Assembly: GCA_028820655.1 (NCBI GenBank)
Contig: JAPPIK010000014.1
Coordinates: 124,001-188,000, forward strand
Origin: Candidatus Poribacteria bacterium
GTDB taxonomy: Bacteria > Poribacteria > WGA-4E > JAJDTR01
DNA: 64,000 nt
Direction of reading: 5' to 3'
How positions within the stretch are numbered: position 1 is the first letter of the stretch; the number at the start of each line of letters is the position of its first letter. Position numbers and translations under genes: made by a program. A model generated the notes under the pieces. It was given only the letters and a program-made list of their open reading frames with translations. It did no database searches and had not been told where the DNA came from. This document shows positions 33,171 to 43,534 of the stretch, in pieces.

Positions 33171-35257
33171 CCGCGAAACTAATCCGGAGACGGCTGACGA
33201 TGCGACGGGAGCTGGCTGCTTTATTGGCAATCGCGATGGTGGTGGCTGTAGCAAACATGGCAGAGGGGGCAAAACCGACAATGGAAGAGTTGGATGATTC
33301 AAGAGCGTGGGTCGCAACTCACTTTGATTCTGGCGGTGAGTCTCCGCCTTTTTCGTTTCGCTATAACGGTCAGTCGATAAAGCAAACGCTCCGTGAATGG
33401 CGAACGGACAGTGTTTCGCAGGAGTTGGATGACTCACGAATTGAAAGGATTCTCACCTACACCGACCCGAGAACCGGACTTGAAGTCCGATGCGTGGTTA
33501 CTGAATACAGTGATTATCCCGCGGTTGAATGGGTAGTTTTCTTTGAGAACAAGGGCAGCGGCACGACGCCCATTATTTCCGAAGTCCAAGCGGCAGATAT
33601 TTTGCTCTCAATCTCGCCGGGTGACTTCGTCGTCTATCACGCAGACGGGAGCCACGCTGATCCCACGGATTTTCACCCTCGCGAAACAAAACTGACCCGC
33701 GGGGAAGAGCTGCGCTTCGCACCCTACGGAGGCAGATCATCGGACGGTGTCCTCCCATATTTCAATCTAAAGAAACCCAACGGCAATGGAATGATCGCCG
33801 CTATCGGTTGGACCGGGCAGTGGGCGGCATCGTTCACACAACAAGGTGATGCGGAAGTCAAATTTCTAGCCGGTATGGAGGCCACCCACCTGAAATTGCA
33901 CCCCGGTGAAAAAATTAGGACGCCGTCAATCCTATTGTGCTTTTGGAACGAGAATCGAACGCACGGTCAGAATCTTTTCAGAAGCCTTCTGCTCAAACAC
34001 TATTCGCCTACCGCCGAAGGTGTTCTCGCCGATGTGCCCGTTGGCGCGTCGCCTCATAGCGAGATTGCCTTCGAATCAACCACCGAAACCAACATGATTG
34101 AAGGAATTACAAAGGTAACCTCGAACGAGCTGCCGATTGACACGTGGTGGATTGATGCGGGTTGGTTTGTGTGCCCGGATGCCGCAACAGGCGGAAGGAA
34201 TTGGGCGAGAGGCGTTGGAAACTGGGATGCCGATCCCGAACGTTACCCCAACGGTATGAAGCCCGTGGCAGATGCCGCGCACCAAAACGGATTGAAGTTT
34301 CTGCTGTGGTTTGAACCGGAGCGCGTCATGCCCGGTACATGGCTATTCGAAAACCGCCCGGAATGGCTGCTGGCGCCGCCGACCGACCTTCCTCCCGAGC
34401 TCCAATATGAAAAGAATGATGGATTCCATCTGTTGGATTTGGGCAACCCGGAAGCGCTCGCGTGGGCGAAAGAGACTTTTTCAGGGATGATTGGGGAGGT
34501 TGGGATTGATATCTACCGGCACGACTGCAATATCTACCCTTTGCACTATTGGCGTGATGGCGAAGCGCCGGACAGACAGGGTATTAACGAGATTCGGTAT
34601 ATCACAGCGCTCTATACGTTTTTTGACTCGCTCCAGCGCGAACACCCGAACCTTCTTATCGATAACTGCGCCAGCGGCGGTCGTCGACTCGACTTCGAGA
34701 TGCTGCGTCGGTCAGCCGCGCTGTGGCGTAGTGATCACTGCTGGGATGCGGATGTGGAACAAAGCATGACTTACGGGCTGTCGCTCTGGATGCCGCTGCA
34801 CGGGGTGGGTTCGATCTCGGTCGATCCGTACGATTTTCGCAGCGGCATGGGCACCAATTTCTCGGCGTCATTGAGGTATTATTCCGATTCCACCATCTGG
34901 GAACCAGCCAAACGACTTTTCACGGAATACAGGTCGATTCGCCACCTATTTCATGGTGATTTCTACCCCCTTACGCCGTACAGCATATCTCCAGATGCGT
35001 GGATTGCGTGGCAATTTCATCGATCCGACCTTGATGAAGGCATGGTGCAAGCGTTCCGCAGGTCCGGTAGCGATGTCTCCAATTCCGTCTTCAAACTTCG
35101 CGGATTGTCACCCGAGGCGCAATACGCGGTGACGAACTTTGATGTGCCGGGAACCTCGCAAATGACCGGAGAGGAACTCATGTACGAAGGACTTTCTATC
35201 TTAATCAACCAAGCGCGGGGTTCTGCGGTCATTGTCTATAAGCCACTTAATGAATGA
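33167..35257 (+). CDS. Secreted GH36-type alpha-galactosidase
   Basis: From the overlapping ATG at 33167 (or a second ATG at 33200 with GGAG upstream) the protein has about 696 residues. A signal peptide (RRELAALLAIAMVVAVANMAEGA) is followed by the N-terminal beta-sandwich and the clan GH-D barrel with DTWWIDAGWF, FLLWFEPERVMPG, the nucleophile in DIYRHDCN (D453), IDNCASGGRRLDFEMLRRS and the acid/base in WRSDHCW (D523). All these are GH36 hallmarks, and the order and size fit bacterial alpha-galactosidases and related alpha-N-acetylgalactosaminidases. It should release alpha-linked galactose outside the cytoplasm. Confidence 0.94.
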   Translation: MTAKLIRRRLTMRRELAALLAIAMVVAVANMAEGAKPTMEELDDSRAWVATHFDSGGESPPFSFRYNGQSIKQTLREWRTDSVSQELDDSRIERILTYTDPRTGLEVRCVVTEYSDYPAVEWVVFFENKGSGTTPIISEVQAADILLSISPGDFVVYHADGSHADPTDFHPRETKLTRGEELRFAPYGGRSSDGVLPYFNLKKPNGNGMIAAIGWTGQWAASFTQQGDAEVKFLAGMEATHLKLHPGEKIRTPSILLCFWNENRTHGQNLFRSLLLKHYSPTAEGVLADVPVGASPHSEIAFESTTETNMIEGITKVTSNELPIDTWWIDAGWFVCPDAATGGRNWARGVGNWDADPERYPNGMKPVADAAHQNGLKFLLWFEPERVMPGTWLFENRPEWLLAPPTDLPPELQYEKNDGFHLLDLGNPEALAWAKETFSGMIGEVGIDIYRHDCNIYPLHYWRDGEAPDRQGINEIRYITALYTFFDSLQREHPNLLIDNCASGGRRLDFEMLRRSAALWRSDHCWDADVEQSMTYGLSLWMPLHGVGSISVDPYDFRSGMGTNFSASLRYYSDSTIWEPAKRLFTEYRSIRHLFHGDFYPLTPYSISPDAWIAWQFHRSDLDEGMVQAFRRSGSDVSNSVFKLRGLSPEAQYAVTNFDVPGTSQMTGEELMYEGLSILINQARGSAVIVYKPLNE

Positions 35258-35401
35258 GTTTCGAGATACCCTTTGTTCGGTCGCGCGTCCAAGTTGATTG
35301 ACGCGTCAAGTCTGTAGACTCGATTATTTTATTGTGTGCGACGAGTCATAAGCGGATGATTCTGTTGACGGCGTTATGCGTGCCATCGCGAGTCCACAAA
35401 A

Positions 35402-36250
35402 ATGAAAGGAATACGAACTGTGAAAGTCACGGTATATAGGTTCACGAGCCATTTCATCGTTATGTTTATCGTATGTTTGACATTGGCCGGGAACAGCCGC
35501 GCTCAACCGTTTTTGAAGGGGGTTGAGGCCATGTGGCTATTTGATGAAGGCAAGGGCAAAATGGTCAAAGACTCTTCCGGAAACGGCCATCACGGGGAGT
35601 TTAAGGGCAAGCCGGAATTTATCGAGGGAAAATTCGGCACGGCGCTGGACTTCGGCGGTCCGGAGGAGGGGGATTGGATACAGATGGACGCACCGGTCGT
35701 TGTAGACACCGTCGATTTTAGTATCGGTTTTTGGATGAAACCCGCCAGACCTCAAAATTGCTGGGGAAATGTGATATCTAGTCGAGATCACGACGGGGGA
35801 GATGCGGGTATAGCCATCGCGGAAAGCGGTTGTCTCGACAACTGGTATAGGATTATCATTGGTGGCGTAATTAATTGGGATAAGGTGGGTAATCCCAGAA
35901 ACGCCGTCCGGCCGAAGGCTCTTGAGTGGAATCATGTAGTCTTTGTCCGTCAAGGTAGAGAAGGTATTTGGTATCTTAATGGCAAGCCGGATCGCCCCAA
36001 GCGGGGCGGATTCTACATTGACTTGGGTTCGGAACGCCCCGTAGGCCCGTCGCGAGAAAATTTCCGCATTGCAACCGCCATATTCAATGAAGGCAGGTCT
36101 TATAGGGGAGCACTCGATGAAGCCTTTATCTTCAAAAGGGCATTGACTCAACTTGAAGTTTCAAGGGTAATGGAAAGTGGGTTGGTTGGGGCGCAGGCAG
36201 TAGATGCGAAAGACAAAATTGCGACAGTCTGGGGACGGATAAAGACCTAA
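35402..36250 (+). CDS. Secreted LamG-domain protein, copy 1 of 3
   Basis: The 282-residue protein has a signal peptide (FIVMFIVCLTLAGNSRAQ) and a single LamG/concanavalin-A-like domain: VEAMWLFDEGKGKMVKDSSG, GKFGTALDFGG, VVDTVDFSIGFWMKP, EWNHVVFVRQGREGIWYLNG and GALDEAFIFKRALTQLEV. A GTG at 35420 with AAGGA 9 bp upstream may be the true start. Such proteins bind carbohydrates or other ligands at the cell surface. It has two adjacent paralogues (36412-37236, 37517-38347) with the same C-terminal GAQAVDAKDKIATVWGRIK. Confidence 0.9.
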   Translation: MKGIRTVKVTVYRFTSHFIVMFIVCLTLAGNSRAQPFLKGVEAMWLFDEGKGKMVKDSSGNGHHGEFKGKPEFIEGKFGTALDFGGPEEGDWIQMDAPVVVDTVDFSIGFWMKPARPQNCWGNVISSRDHDGGDAGIAIAESGCLDNWYRIIIGGVINWDKVGNPRNAVRPKALEWNHVVFVRQGREGIWYLNGKPDRPKRGGFYIDLGSERPVGPSRENFRIATAIFNEGRSYRGALDEAFIFKRALTQLEVSRVMESGLVGAQAVDAKDKIATVWGRIKT

Positions 36251-36411
36251 TCTAGGGTCGCTGAGCTATTCGTATTTCACTGTCCCATCTTACTAGCTTG
36301 TATCAAATTGGGCAGCGGACACCTTACAAATATACGGATTGAGTGTTGGACAATTAGAATTCTGCATCGATTCCGAATCTTGCAAAAGTGAGAGGAGTTC
36401 AAGACATTACG

Positions 36412-37236
36412 ATGGAAGTGAATAGATTTGTGTGGCTCTGCGGCGCCTGTTTCATGGTTTGTGCGGTATTGACCGGGAAGAGTCACGCTCAAGCGTTCTT
36501 GAACAAGGTTGAAGCTATTTGGCTCTTCGACGAAGGCAAGGGAAATACCGTCGAAGATTCTTCCGGTAACGGTCATGAAGGCGAGTTTAGGGGTGAACCG
36601 CAATACGTCGAAGGAAAATTTGGCACGGCGCTGGAATTTGGCGGACCTAAAGAAAGAGAATGGATAGAAATGGACGGTCCCGTCCCGGTGAATACTGAAG
36701 ATTTTTCCTTTGGTTGTTGGATTAAACCCCAGAGAGCCCAAGTTTGCCATGCAAGTATTCTGAGCGCCAGGGATGCGAACAATTCGGAGGATGGCTTTGA
36801 GTTTGACCAACTCCAGTGTGCACACAACCGGTACAGGATAGTCATCGGCGGCGTCATAAATTGGAATGAAGTAGGTAATCCAAGAAATACGGTGCGCCCG
36901 GTACCAGATGAATGGAATCATATCGTCTTTGTTCGCCAAGGTAGGGAGGGCATTTGGTTTCTCAACGGGAAACCGGATCGCCCTAAGCGTGGAGGTTTTT
37001 ACGTTGACTTGGGCTCGGTGCGCGCGGTGACGCCTAACAAGGAGAACTTTCGCATCGGCGCCCCCATATATGACGACGGCCTCTGTTTCCACGGTGTTCT
37101 TGACGAAGTCTTTATCTTCCGAAGAGCACTGTCTCAGTTGGAGGTTTCGACAGTGATGGAAAAGGGGATCGTGGGAGCGCAGGCGGTTGACGCGGAAGGC
37201 AAGATTGCAACCGTTTGGGGACATATAAAGTCTTAA
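36412..37236 (+). CDS. Secreted LamG-domain protein, copy 2 of 3
   Basis: The ATG at 36412 gives 274 residues; a GTG at 36388 is the in-frame alternative, and AGGAG lies between them. The signal peptide (FVWLCGACFMVCAVLTGKSHAQ) and the LamG motifs (VEAIWLFDEGKGNTVEDSSG, GKFGTALEFGG, EWNHIVFVRQGREGIWFLNG, LDEVFIFRRALSQLEV) match copy 1 closely. The ligand-facing region between (for instance HASILSARDANNSEDGFEFD) differs, suggesting divergence of binding specificity. Confidence 0.9.
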   Translation: MEVNRFVWLCGACFMVCAVLTGKSHAQAFLNKVEAIWLFDEGKGNTVEDSSGNGHEGEFRGEPQYVEGKFGTALEFGGPKEREWIEMDGPVPVNTEDFSFGCWIKPQRAQVCHASILSARDANNSEDGFEFDQLQCAHNRYRIVIGGVINWNEVGNPRNTVRPVPDEWNHIVFVRQGREGIWFLNGKPDRPKRGGFYVDLGSVRAVTPNKENFRIGAPIYDDGLCFHGVLDEVFIFRRALSQLEVSTVMEKGIVGAQAVDAEGKIATVWGHIKS

Positions 37237-37516
37237 ACTCATCAACATGGCGGCTATCCATGATTCGCACCGGACTTTCACTGTTGGAGCGGTCAAGAAT
37301 ACGGTTTGGATAGCATGGAATTACGGGAGATCAAACGAAAGATCACTAACTGCGATTGATGGATCTCGGGGCGACATGAAGTCGAGACTTGGATATTGCT
37401 CCCACAGAATTGGGGCGCGTACTTATGCAATTGCGACACAGAGCAATCCGAAACGCTTCCATTGGATGAAAGGCTACTCTAGCTATACGCCACCAAACAC
37501 AATAGGAGTTCAATCC

Positions 37517-38347
37517 ATGTTAATGATGATAAAGAAATTCTCGTACCTTTGCTTTGCCTGTATCGTGATCGGTTCGACTTCGACCTGGAGGAGCCATGCT
37601 CAACCTATTCTTGAGGATGTCGTGGGTATGTGGCTCTTCGATGAAGGCAGGGGCAAAGACGTAAGGGACGCGTCCGGAAATAGGCTTCACGGCGAGTTTG
37701 GGCGCAAACCGGAGTTCGTTGAAGGAATATTCGGTACGGCTCTGCAATTCAGCGGCGGAGAGGAGGGGCCTTGGCTAGAAATGGATGGCCCTATCAAGAT
37801 TGAGAGCGTTGATTTTTCCTTCGGCTGCTGGATGATACCGGGGAGACCGCAAATCTGCTGGTCAACTGTCCTATCGGCAAAGGATCAACATAAGGCAGAT
37901 GTAGGGTTCGCCCTTGAACAGAGCAACTGTTTGAACAATTGGTACAGGCTTGTCATCGGCAATGTATTCAATTGGAACATCATAGGAAATCCAAGAAACA
38001 CAGTCCGTCCGAAACCGGAGGAATGGAACCATGTCGCGTTTGTCCGTCACGGCAGGGACGGGATTTGGTATCTTAACGGGGAGCCGGATCGCCCAAAGCG
38101 GGGCAACTATTATGTTGATCTAGGGTCGGTCGAACCCGTGAAGCCCTCGCGAGAAAATTTTCGAATAGGCAATACCGTATTTGACGAGCGGCGAGGCTGG
38201 AAGGGAACCCTTGACGAAGTCTTTATCTTCAGCAGGGCGTTGAGCCAACTTGAGGTTCAGACAGTCATGGAAAAGGGACTCATCGGAGCACAGGCGGTTG
38301 ATTCGAAGGACAAGATCGCAGCAATCTGGGGACGAATAAAGTCTTAA
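37517..38347 (+). CDS. Secreted LamG-domain protein, copy 3 of 3
   Basis: The ATG at 37517 is preceded 8 bp by AGGAG and gives 276 residues; the frame is open for 90 codons further upstream, but without family similarity. It has the signal peptide (FSYLCFACIVIGSTSTWRSHAQ), then VGMWLFDEGRGKDVRDASG, GIFGTALQFSGG, EWNHVAFVRHGRDGIWYLNG and LDEVFIFSRALSQLEV. The tandem array ends here. Confidence 0.9.
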   Translation: MLMMIKKFSYLCFACIVIGSTSTWRSHAQPILEDVVGMWLFDEGRGKDVRDASGNRLHGEFGRKPEFVEGIFGTALQFSGGEEGPWLEMDGPIKIESVDFSFGCWMIPGRPQICWSTVLSAKDQHKADVGFALEQSNCLNNWYRLVIGNVFNWNIIGNPRNTVRPKPEEWNHVAFVRHGRDGIWYLNGEPDRPKRGNYYVDLGSVEPVKPSRENFRIGNTVFDERRGWKGTLDEVFIFSRALSQLEVQTVMEKGLIGAQAVDSKDKIAAIWGRIKS

Positions 38348-38439
38348 TCATGCGTTGTTCACGATCAGTATTCGTCTACGGAGATCGTGAAACAACCAAC
38401 AAATACGTCGTATGACTAAGGACCGAGGATGTATTCGCA

Positions 38440-39279
38440 ATGACGGCACTCAAATTGACGGACCTTCAGTTGGATTATTTTAGGACGTTTGGTTTCCTGA
38501 GTTTCCCGGGACTGCTGGCGGACCAAATCGACGACATCACCACCGCGTTTGAAGCGGTCTGGGAAGAACGAGGGGGCGGACATCATGGCAAACCGCATGA
38601 CGGCAAGGCGCGCTCCTGTATTGTGCCCTTTATCGATCAGAGCGCCCGACTGTGTGCGCTGCTAGATGACGCGGGAATCCATGGCATCGCCTCCAGCCTG
38701 CTCGGCGATGATTTCAATTATATGGGCAGTGACGGCAACTACTATGTGGGTGACACCGGTTGGCATTCCGATGGTTGGAATCCGGACTTCCTACACGTCA
38801 AATTCGCGTTTTACCTCGACCCTCTGACCCGCGATACAGGCGCAATTCGGGTTATCCCGGGGAGCCACCTGCCCGGCGACACCTATGCGAATTCGCTCGC
38901 TGAAAAAGTCGGGAAGAGCCAAGAATTGTGGGATGCACACGGCAAGGATATTCCCGCTGTCGCGCTGGAAACCATACCGGGCGACGTCGTTTGCTTTAAT
39001 CACAACACGAAACACGCCGCATTCGGCGGAAGTACGCGGCGGCGAATGTTCACGATTAACCTATGCGAACGATACCCCGAGGACCAGTTGGACACGCTTC
39101 GCGGTTACATCAGCGGACATGCACGGTACTGGGTCGAACGAGTGTACGGAGAAATCATGGTTGCTACTGCGGGTCCGGGACGGATGCACCACCTAGAGCA
39201 GGTACTGGCAAACGACGGCCACCTCGCCGAACTTGGCCGACAAGCGAAAGAGACAATGACAGAGCCTTCACGCGGTTGA
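38440..39279 (+). CDS. Phytanoyl-CoA dioxygenase (PhyH) family protein
   Basis: This canonical PhyH protein of 279 residues has GWHSDGWNPD (H109-x-D111), FYLDPLTRDTGAIRVIPGSH, the distal histidine in FNHNTKHAAFGG (H192) and the 2-oxoglutarate arginines in TRRRMFTINL. It is a close paralogue of 43980-44816 (same LDPLTR(D/N)TGA and HA(A/S)FGG segments). The substrate is unknown. It precedes the DUF6785-type transporter-like gene by about 230 bp in the same direction. Confidence 0.93.
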   Translation: MTALKLTDLQLDYFRTFGFLSFPGLLADQIDDITTAFEAVWEERGGGHHGKPHDGKARSCIVPFIDQSARLCALLDDAGIHGIASSLLGDDFNYMGSDGNYYVGDTGWHSDGWNPDFLHVKFAFYLDPLTRDTGAIRVIPGSHLPGDTYANSLAEKVGKSQELWDAHGKDIPAVALETIPGDVVCFNHNTKHAAFGGSTRRRMFTINLCERYPEDQLDTLRGYISGHARYWVERVYGEIMVATAGPGRMHHLEQVLANDGHLAELGRQAKETMTEPSRG

Positions 39280-39512
39280 ACATCGGTCCTGTTCGCCCAA
39301 ACCGAACTCTTATAATCTTTCAATGCAATCGACTCTAGTCTGACTCGAAGTTTGGTGATGCCATAGTAGTCGAATCTCCCTCACAACAGCCCATTCCCGT
39401 TAAACGGAAACGCTGACGATAGAAGAGCGAATATTTTTATATTATGAGATTGCGTTTTCGGGGTTGCGGCGCCTTCACTCCCCGCTAACTTCTTGCCACC
39501 GACACTAACCGG

Positions 39513-41444
39513 ATGTCATCAGACCACCCAAAACAGGATGCCGCCGTCACCTGGCGTATAATACTAATCGCCATCCTGCTGATTCCGTTAAACTCATACT
39601 GGATCATGCAGATGGAGGCGATATACTATTCCGCACACTCAACGCTCATTGCGCTGTTTTTCAACGTGGTCTTCAACGTCCTCGTTTTCATGGGGCTCAA
39701 CCTCCCGCTTCGCAGGTTTGCACCAAAACTCGTGTTTCGGCAAGGCGAGTTGATTACCCTATACATAATGTTGAGCCAATCAGCGGCGTTAGTTGGGCAC
39801 AGTATGCTGCAGATCCTCCCTCCGTCGATGGCGGCTCCCTTTGGTCTGGCAACGCCGGAGAACGAGTGGAGCGAACTCTTTGGCCGCTATATCCCCAAGT
39901 GGCTCGCGATCACCGATCAGTGGACACTGGATGGGTACATTACCGGAGTAAAAACGGAGTCCTCGCTCTATACGGCTCGTCACATTGAGGCGTGGGTCAG
40001 TCCGGTATTGATATGGTCAGCGTTCATCTGTGTGCTGATGTTCGTGATGATCTGCATCAACATCATCATTCGCAAACAGTGGGCAGATCGGGAACGATTG
40101 ACATTTCCGATTGTGCAGATCCCGTTCCACATGACCAACCCCGCCTCCAAGCTGTTCTCGAACAGGCTGTTCTTGATTAGCTTCGGCGTGGTAAGCCTAA
40201 TCAGTTTGGTCAACGGACTTCACTTCTTCTTTCCCACCGTCCCCTACCTGCGTGTAAGACCGTACGATCTTGGCACCTTGTTTACGACGAAGCCGTGGAA
40301 TGCACTAGGCACCACGATGCTGACATTTCGTCCGTTCATCCTCGGTCTTATCTTCCTGATTCCGTTGGATATCGCTTTCTCGTGCTGGTTCTTTTTCTTC
40401 TTTTGGAAAGCACAGATTATTCTAGGGAGCGTTATGGGATTCCGCCAGCGACCGGAATTTCCGGAGCAGAGCACCGGCGCCTACATCGCCCTTTTCGTCA
40501 TCGCCTTATGGATTGGGAAGGGTCATTTGGTGCGTATCGTCAAATCCATGTTCCATCTCGCAAAACGAGAGGACAGGGACGATGGTGCCACCGAACCGCT
40601 AAGCTACAGGAATGCCATGTTGGGATTGGTACTCGGATTCTCATTTCTTGTGCTATTCTGTTGGAAAGCGGGTATGACAATATGGGCGGCGGCGATATTC
40701 TTCGCGCTGTATCTTATGACGGAGATCGGCGTCACTCGGATTCGCGCGGAGGTCGGTTCGCCCATCCACGATCTGCACTTTGCGGGACCGGAATACATTA
40801 TGGTGGATACGGTGGGAACGCGCAAGATGGGCGCCGCAAATCTAACGGTTCTCTCTTTCTTTTGGTTCCTCACCCGCGCGCACTACAGCGATGTGATGCC
40901 CCATCAGCTTGAAGGATTCAAGTTGGCTGATCAGGCGCGAATGAATAACCGGCGCGTACTTCTCGCCATGGTCATCGCCACGGTGCTTGGCACGGTGGTC
41001 GCTTTTTGGGCGGTCTTGGATTCGGCGTATCAACACAGTGGCGTCATCATGACATGGGCAGGTCTGGAACCGTTCAAACGCCTAGCCGGATGGTTGTCCT
41101 ATCCCACCTCGACCGACATGGTGGGAGTGGGATTCTTTGCGTACGGGTTGTTGTTCGGCATCTTTCTGATGGTTATGCGTTGGCAATTCCTGTGGTGGCC
41201 CTTCCATCCGGCAGGTTACGCCGTCTCCAGTACTTACCAGATGCGCGGTTTGTGGTCCATGTTCCTTTTGGGGTGGCTCATCAAGTGGCTGGTCTTGAGG
41301 CACGGCGGGTTACGACTTCATCGACAGGTGTTGCCTCTATTCTTCGGTATGGTTCTCGGCGAATTCGCGGTGGGCGGCTTTTGGGCGCTTTTCGGGATAG
41401 TATTCAGAACCGAGACATACGGTTTCACCGCGTGGTGGTATTGA
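39513..41444 (+). CDS. Large polytopic membrane protein (DUF6785/DUF6784-like)
   Basis: The 643-residue protein has about 13-14 hydrophobic segments. The N-terminal part (WRIILIAILLIPLNSYWIMQMEAI, FNVVFNVLVFMGLNLPLRRFAP, FRQGELITLYIMLSQSAALVGHSM) and C-terminal part (MVGVGFFAYGLLFGIFLMVMRWQFLWWPFHPAGYAV) look like the DUF6785 and DUF6784 domain pair seen in Planctomycetota and Poribacteria-like genomes. Those proteins resemble OPT-type transporters in layout. Transport of peptides or small organics is an inference; the sequence shows only the membrane architecture and the conserved loops (AEVGSPIHDLHFAGPEY). Confidence 0.8.
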   Translation: MSSDHPKQDAAVTWRIILIAILLIPLNSYWIMQMEAIYYSAHSTLIALFFNVVFNVLVFMGLNLPLRRFAPKLVFRQGELITLYIMLSQSAALVGHSMLQILPPSMAAPFGLATPENEWSELFGRYIPKWLAITDQWTLDGYITGVKTESSLYTARHIEAWVSPVLIWSAFICVLMFVMICINIIIRKQWADRERLTFPIVQIPFHMTNPASKLFSNRLFLISFGVVSLISLVNGLHFFFPTVPYLRVRPYDLGTLFTTKPWNALGTTMLTFRPFILGLIFLIPLDIAFSCWFFFFFWKAQIILGSVMGFRQRPEFPEQSTGAYIALFVIALWIGKGHLVRIVKSMFHLAKREDRDDGATEPLSYRNAMLGLVLGFSFLVLFCWKAGMTIWAAAIFFALYLMTEIGVTRIRAEVGSPIHDLHFAGPEYIMVDTVGTRKMGAANLTVLSFFWFLTRAHYSDVMPHQLEGFKLADQARMNNRRVLLAMVIATVLGTVVAFWAVLDSAYQHSGVIMTWAGLEPFKRLAGWLSYPTSTDMVGVGFFAYGLLFGIFLMVMRWQFLWWPFHPAGYAVSSTYQMRGLWSMFLLGWLIKWLVLRHGGLRLHRQVLPLFFGMVLGEFAVGGFWALFGIVFRTETYGFTAWWY

Positions 41445-41545
41445 TTGGTCAGTGAGAGGGGAAGGATGGAAGAAGGAAACTCGATCCTTGCTCAGTCGCT
41501 CAATCTCGACTTACTGGAGTAGGAGGAATGTTGAGGTGGTGGTTG

Positions 41546-43534
41546 TTAGTAAGGGGTGCCGACGGATACAGGCGCGCCAGTGATGCGCACGCTGCCGGAC
41601 TCGGGAACAACAAACACTCGGGCGCAGTCTATTCCGTGTCCCGGATGCTGCCTTGAGGCGTTTAGGGACGGTTGTCCCCGATCAGCGTTATCAATCTTCC
41701 AAGACGTATAAGGTTTCGAGTAAACCATATTCACATAATCGCCTCCCGCCTTGGATTGATAATACCACCCATTTCTCCCTTGGGTGCCGCTATACCCCTT
41801 TGAGGCTTGGTAGGTTGTCCCATTCTCGTAGGTTATCTTCGGATCCCAATAGGTGTTGTCGTGCGCTGTGCCATGCACCATGTTCACAATGAAAAAGATC
41901 CTGTCGCCCGATTTAACTTCAACTTTAACATCGTGGTATTGCCTGTCAGCGCTGTGTTGGCAATAAGCCCATCCCTCGTCGGGCCAAACCTGGTCATCAT
42001 TCTTCAAAATTTTGAGGTTAACCCCATCACCCGTTCTTGGCCTTGATTCATATAGCGCACGGCGATCACTAATCGGCGCGAAGATGTATTTCATCAGAAA
42101 TCGTGAATCTTCGGTAACCTGTTTTGACCGTATTTCTTGGTCGAATTTACGATTCAACTCGACCTGGCCCTTCATGTGCCCCTCTTCTCTCACTTTCCTA
42201 GAGTTGCTAAGGCTGAAGTGATTCGCCATTCCTAACAAGAACGCCGCACATACTATGCATGCCTCAAAACGCCTGGAACTGTTTCGGTGACTTAGGAGAG
42301 AGAACGCGCTCAGCAGTGCGACAATAAGGATAAGAGTCGCACTCAGGTAGTAGTAGCCGCCTCTCCAAATGTCAGCCCAAGCGAGCGGATTGTGCCGCAT
42401 ATAGAGTAGCATTATCATGAATACACAGGATAGAAACCCCGTCGTTACCATCAATACTAACGCAACGCGATCAGTCAAGCCTCGTCTCGAATTGCCATTG
42501 GAGGAGGTGCGAGGGGTTTTCTTGAAGGCAGATAAAGCAATGAGAATGTATGCGGCAAGTGCAAGCCCCCAAGACAGATAGTAGCCGTCCCAGATATTTC
42601 CAACGGCTAACTGAAGCTGAAGAACGGTCAACTTGAACCCGTTCCATATACCTCTAACGTAGCCGTCGAAATCGTGAAGCAGGAAGAAACGCAATGAAGT
42701 CCAACTTCGATCCGGAGGGTGCCCCCGAACCGCATTAATGATATATGGACACACCAGATAGTCCCAGACGAGATAAAAGCCAAACGCTATCGAAAACGCA
42801 GAGGCGAAAAATAGAAGATGCCGGAATTCTTGTCCACTGCGATGCCGTATTCCCGCTATCAGTAGGCTCAACGCAATCAGCCACAAACCGATCATGACCC
42901 CCTGCTTGTCCGTGACAAATGACAGAAAGGCGCCCAGCCCCAGTAGCACGTAAACAATCACATTGTGGGGCTTGGATGGCGGTTTCAACCAGTGAATAAG
43001 GCATAATATTCCTAAGGCAGCCCAGAATGCAGCCATGATCTTTCCGCATCGAAAATATATGCCGTGCATCACGAGCATCTGCGGTGTCAGCAGAAAAAGC
43101 ATCGCTAACACCATGCATGATACCCGCCGAAACGTGGGGAGCAGTTCTCTTACGATGAAATAGAGCACGATCACGGTCAGGATGGCAAAGGTGATCTGCG
43201 TAATGCTGCGAAACCCGTACGAAAAGAAGGGAATCTTGTTTAAGAGTAGCACCATTTGAGCATCGATATACTCAAAGACATAACTAAACTCCCGCGCTTG
43301 ATAGTTGTCCCAGTCGGTAGGTGTCGGGTCAAAGAACTTTGCGACTTCGCTCCAAAATCCGCCGGTTGGGTTACCGTAGTAGGCCATGAAGGTCTCGGTT
43401 TCGCCATGTATCACCGGCCGTGAGTTCTTCAGAGTGGTGCACCATATTCCCGCCATGATTACAAACATCAAGGCGAACACGACGCGAAGTCTATCACTGA
43501 ACAATTTGCTTAACGTTGGGATTATGGTATCCAT
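41546..43534 (-). CDS. GT-C-like membrane protein with C-terminal beta domain, copy 1 of 3
   Basis: The 662-residue protein has about 11-12 hydrophobic segments in residues 15-440. A large early loop (GETETFMAYYGNPTGGFWSEVAKFFDP and NYQAREFSYVFEYIDAQ) follows the first segment, as in GT-C-type membrane glycosyltransferases. After the last segment a soluble region of about 200 residues contains WPDEGWAYCQHS, DVKVEVKSGDRIFFIVNM, NTYWDPKITYENG and SGTQGRNGWYYQ, a pattern typical of carbohydrate-binding-like beta-sandwich modules. Two paralogues follow at 46115 and 48278. No catalytic motif can be proven, so glycosyl transfer is an inference from topology. Confidence 0.65.
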   Translation of the reverse strand: MDTIIPTLSKLFSDRLRVVFALMFVIMAGIWCTTLKNSRPVIHGETETFMAYYGNPTGGFWSEVAKFFDPTPTDWDNYQAREFSYVFEYIDAQMVLLLNKIPFFSYGFRSITQITFAILTVIVLYFIVRELLPTFRRVSCMVLAMLFLLTPQMLVMHGIYFRCGKIMAAFWAALGILCLIHWLKPPSKPHNVIVYVLLGLGAFLSFVTDKQGVMIGLWLIALSLLIAGIRHRSGQEFRHLLFFASAFSIAFGFYLVWDYLVCPYIINAVRGHPPDRSWTSLRFFLLHDFDGYVRGIWNGFKLTVLQLQLAVGNIWDGYYLSWGLALAAYILIALSAFKKTPRTSSNGNSRRGLTDRVALVLMVTTGFLSCVFMIMLLYMRHNPLAWADIWRGGYYYLSATLILIVALLSAFSLLSHRNSSRRFEACIVCAAFLLGMANHFSLSNSRKVREEGHMKGQVELNRKFDQEIRSKQVTEDSRFLMKYIFAPISDRRALYESRPRTGDGVNLKILKNDDQVWPDEGWAYCQHSADRQYHDVKVEVKSGDRIFFIVNMVHGTAHDNTYWDPKITYENGTTYQASKGYSGTQGRNGWYYQSKAGGDYVNMVYSKPYTSWKIDNADRGQPSLNASRQHPGHGIDCARVFVVPESGSVRITGAPVSVGTPY

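Noticed and set aside
36277-37296. Long minus-strand frame opposite the second LamG gene
   Set aside because: It is antisense to a well-supported LamG gene, and its translation has no family-like motifs.
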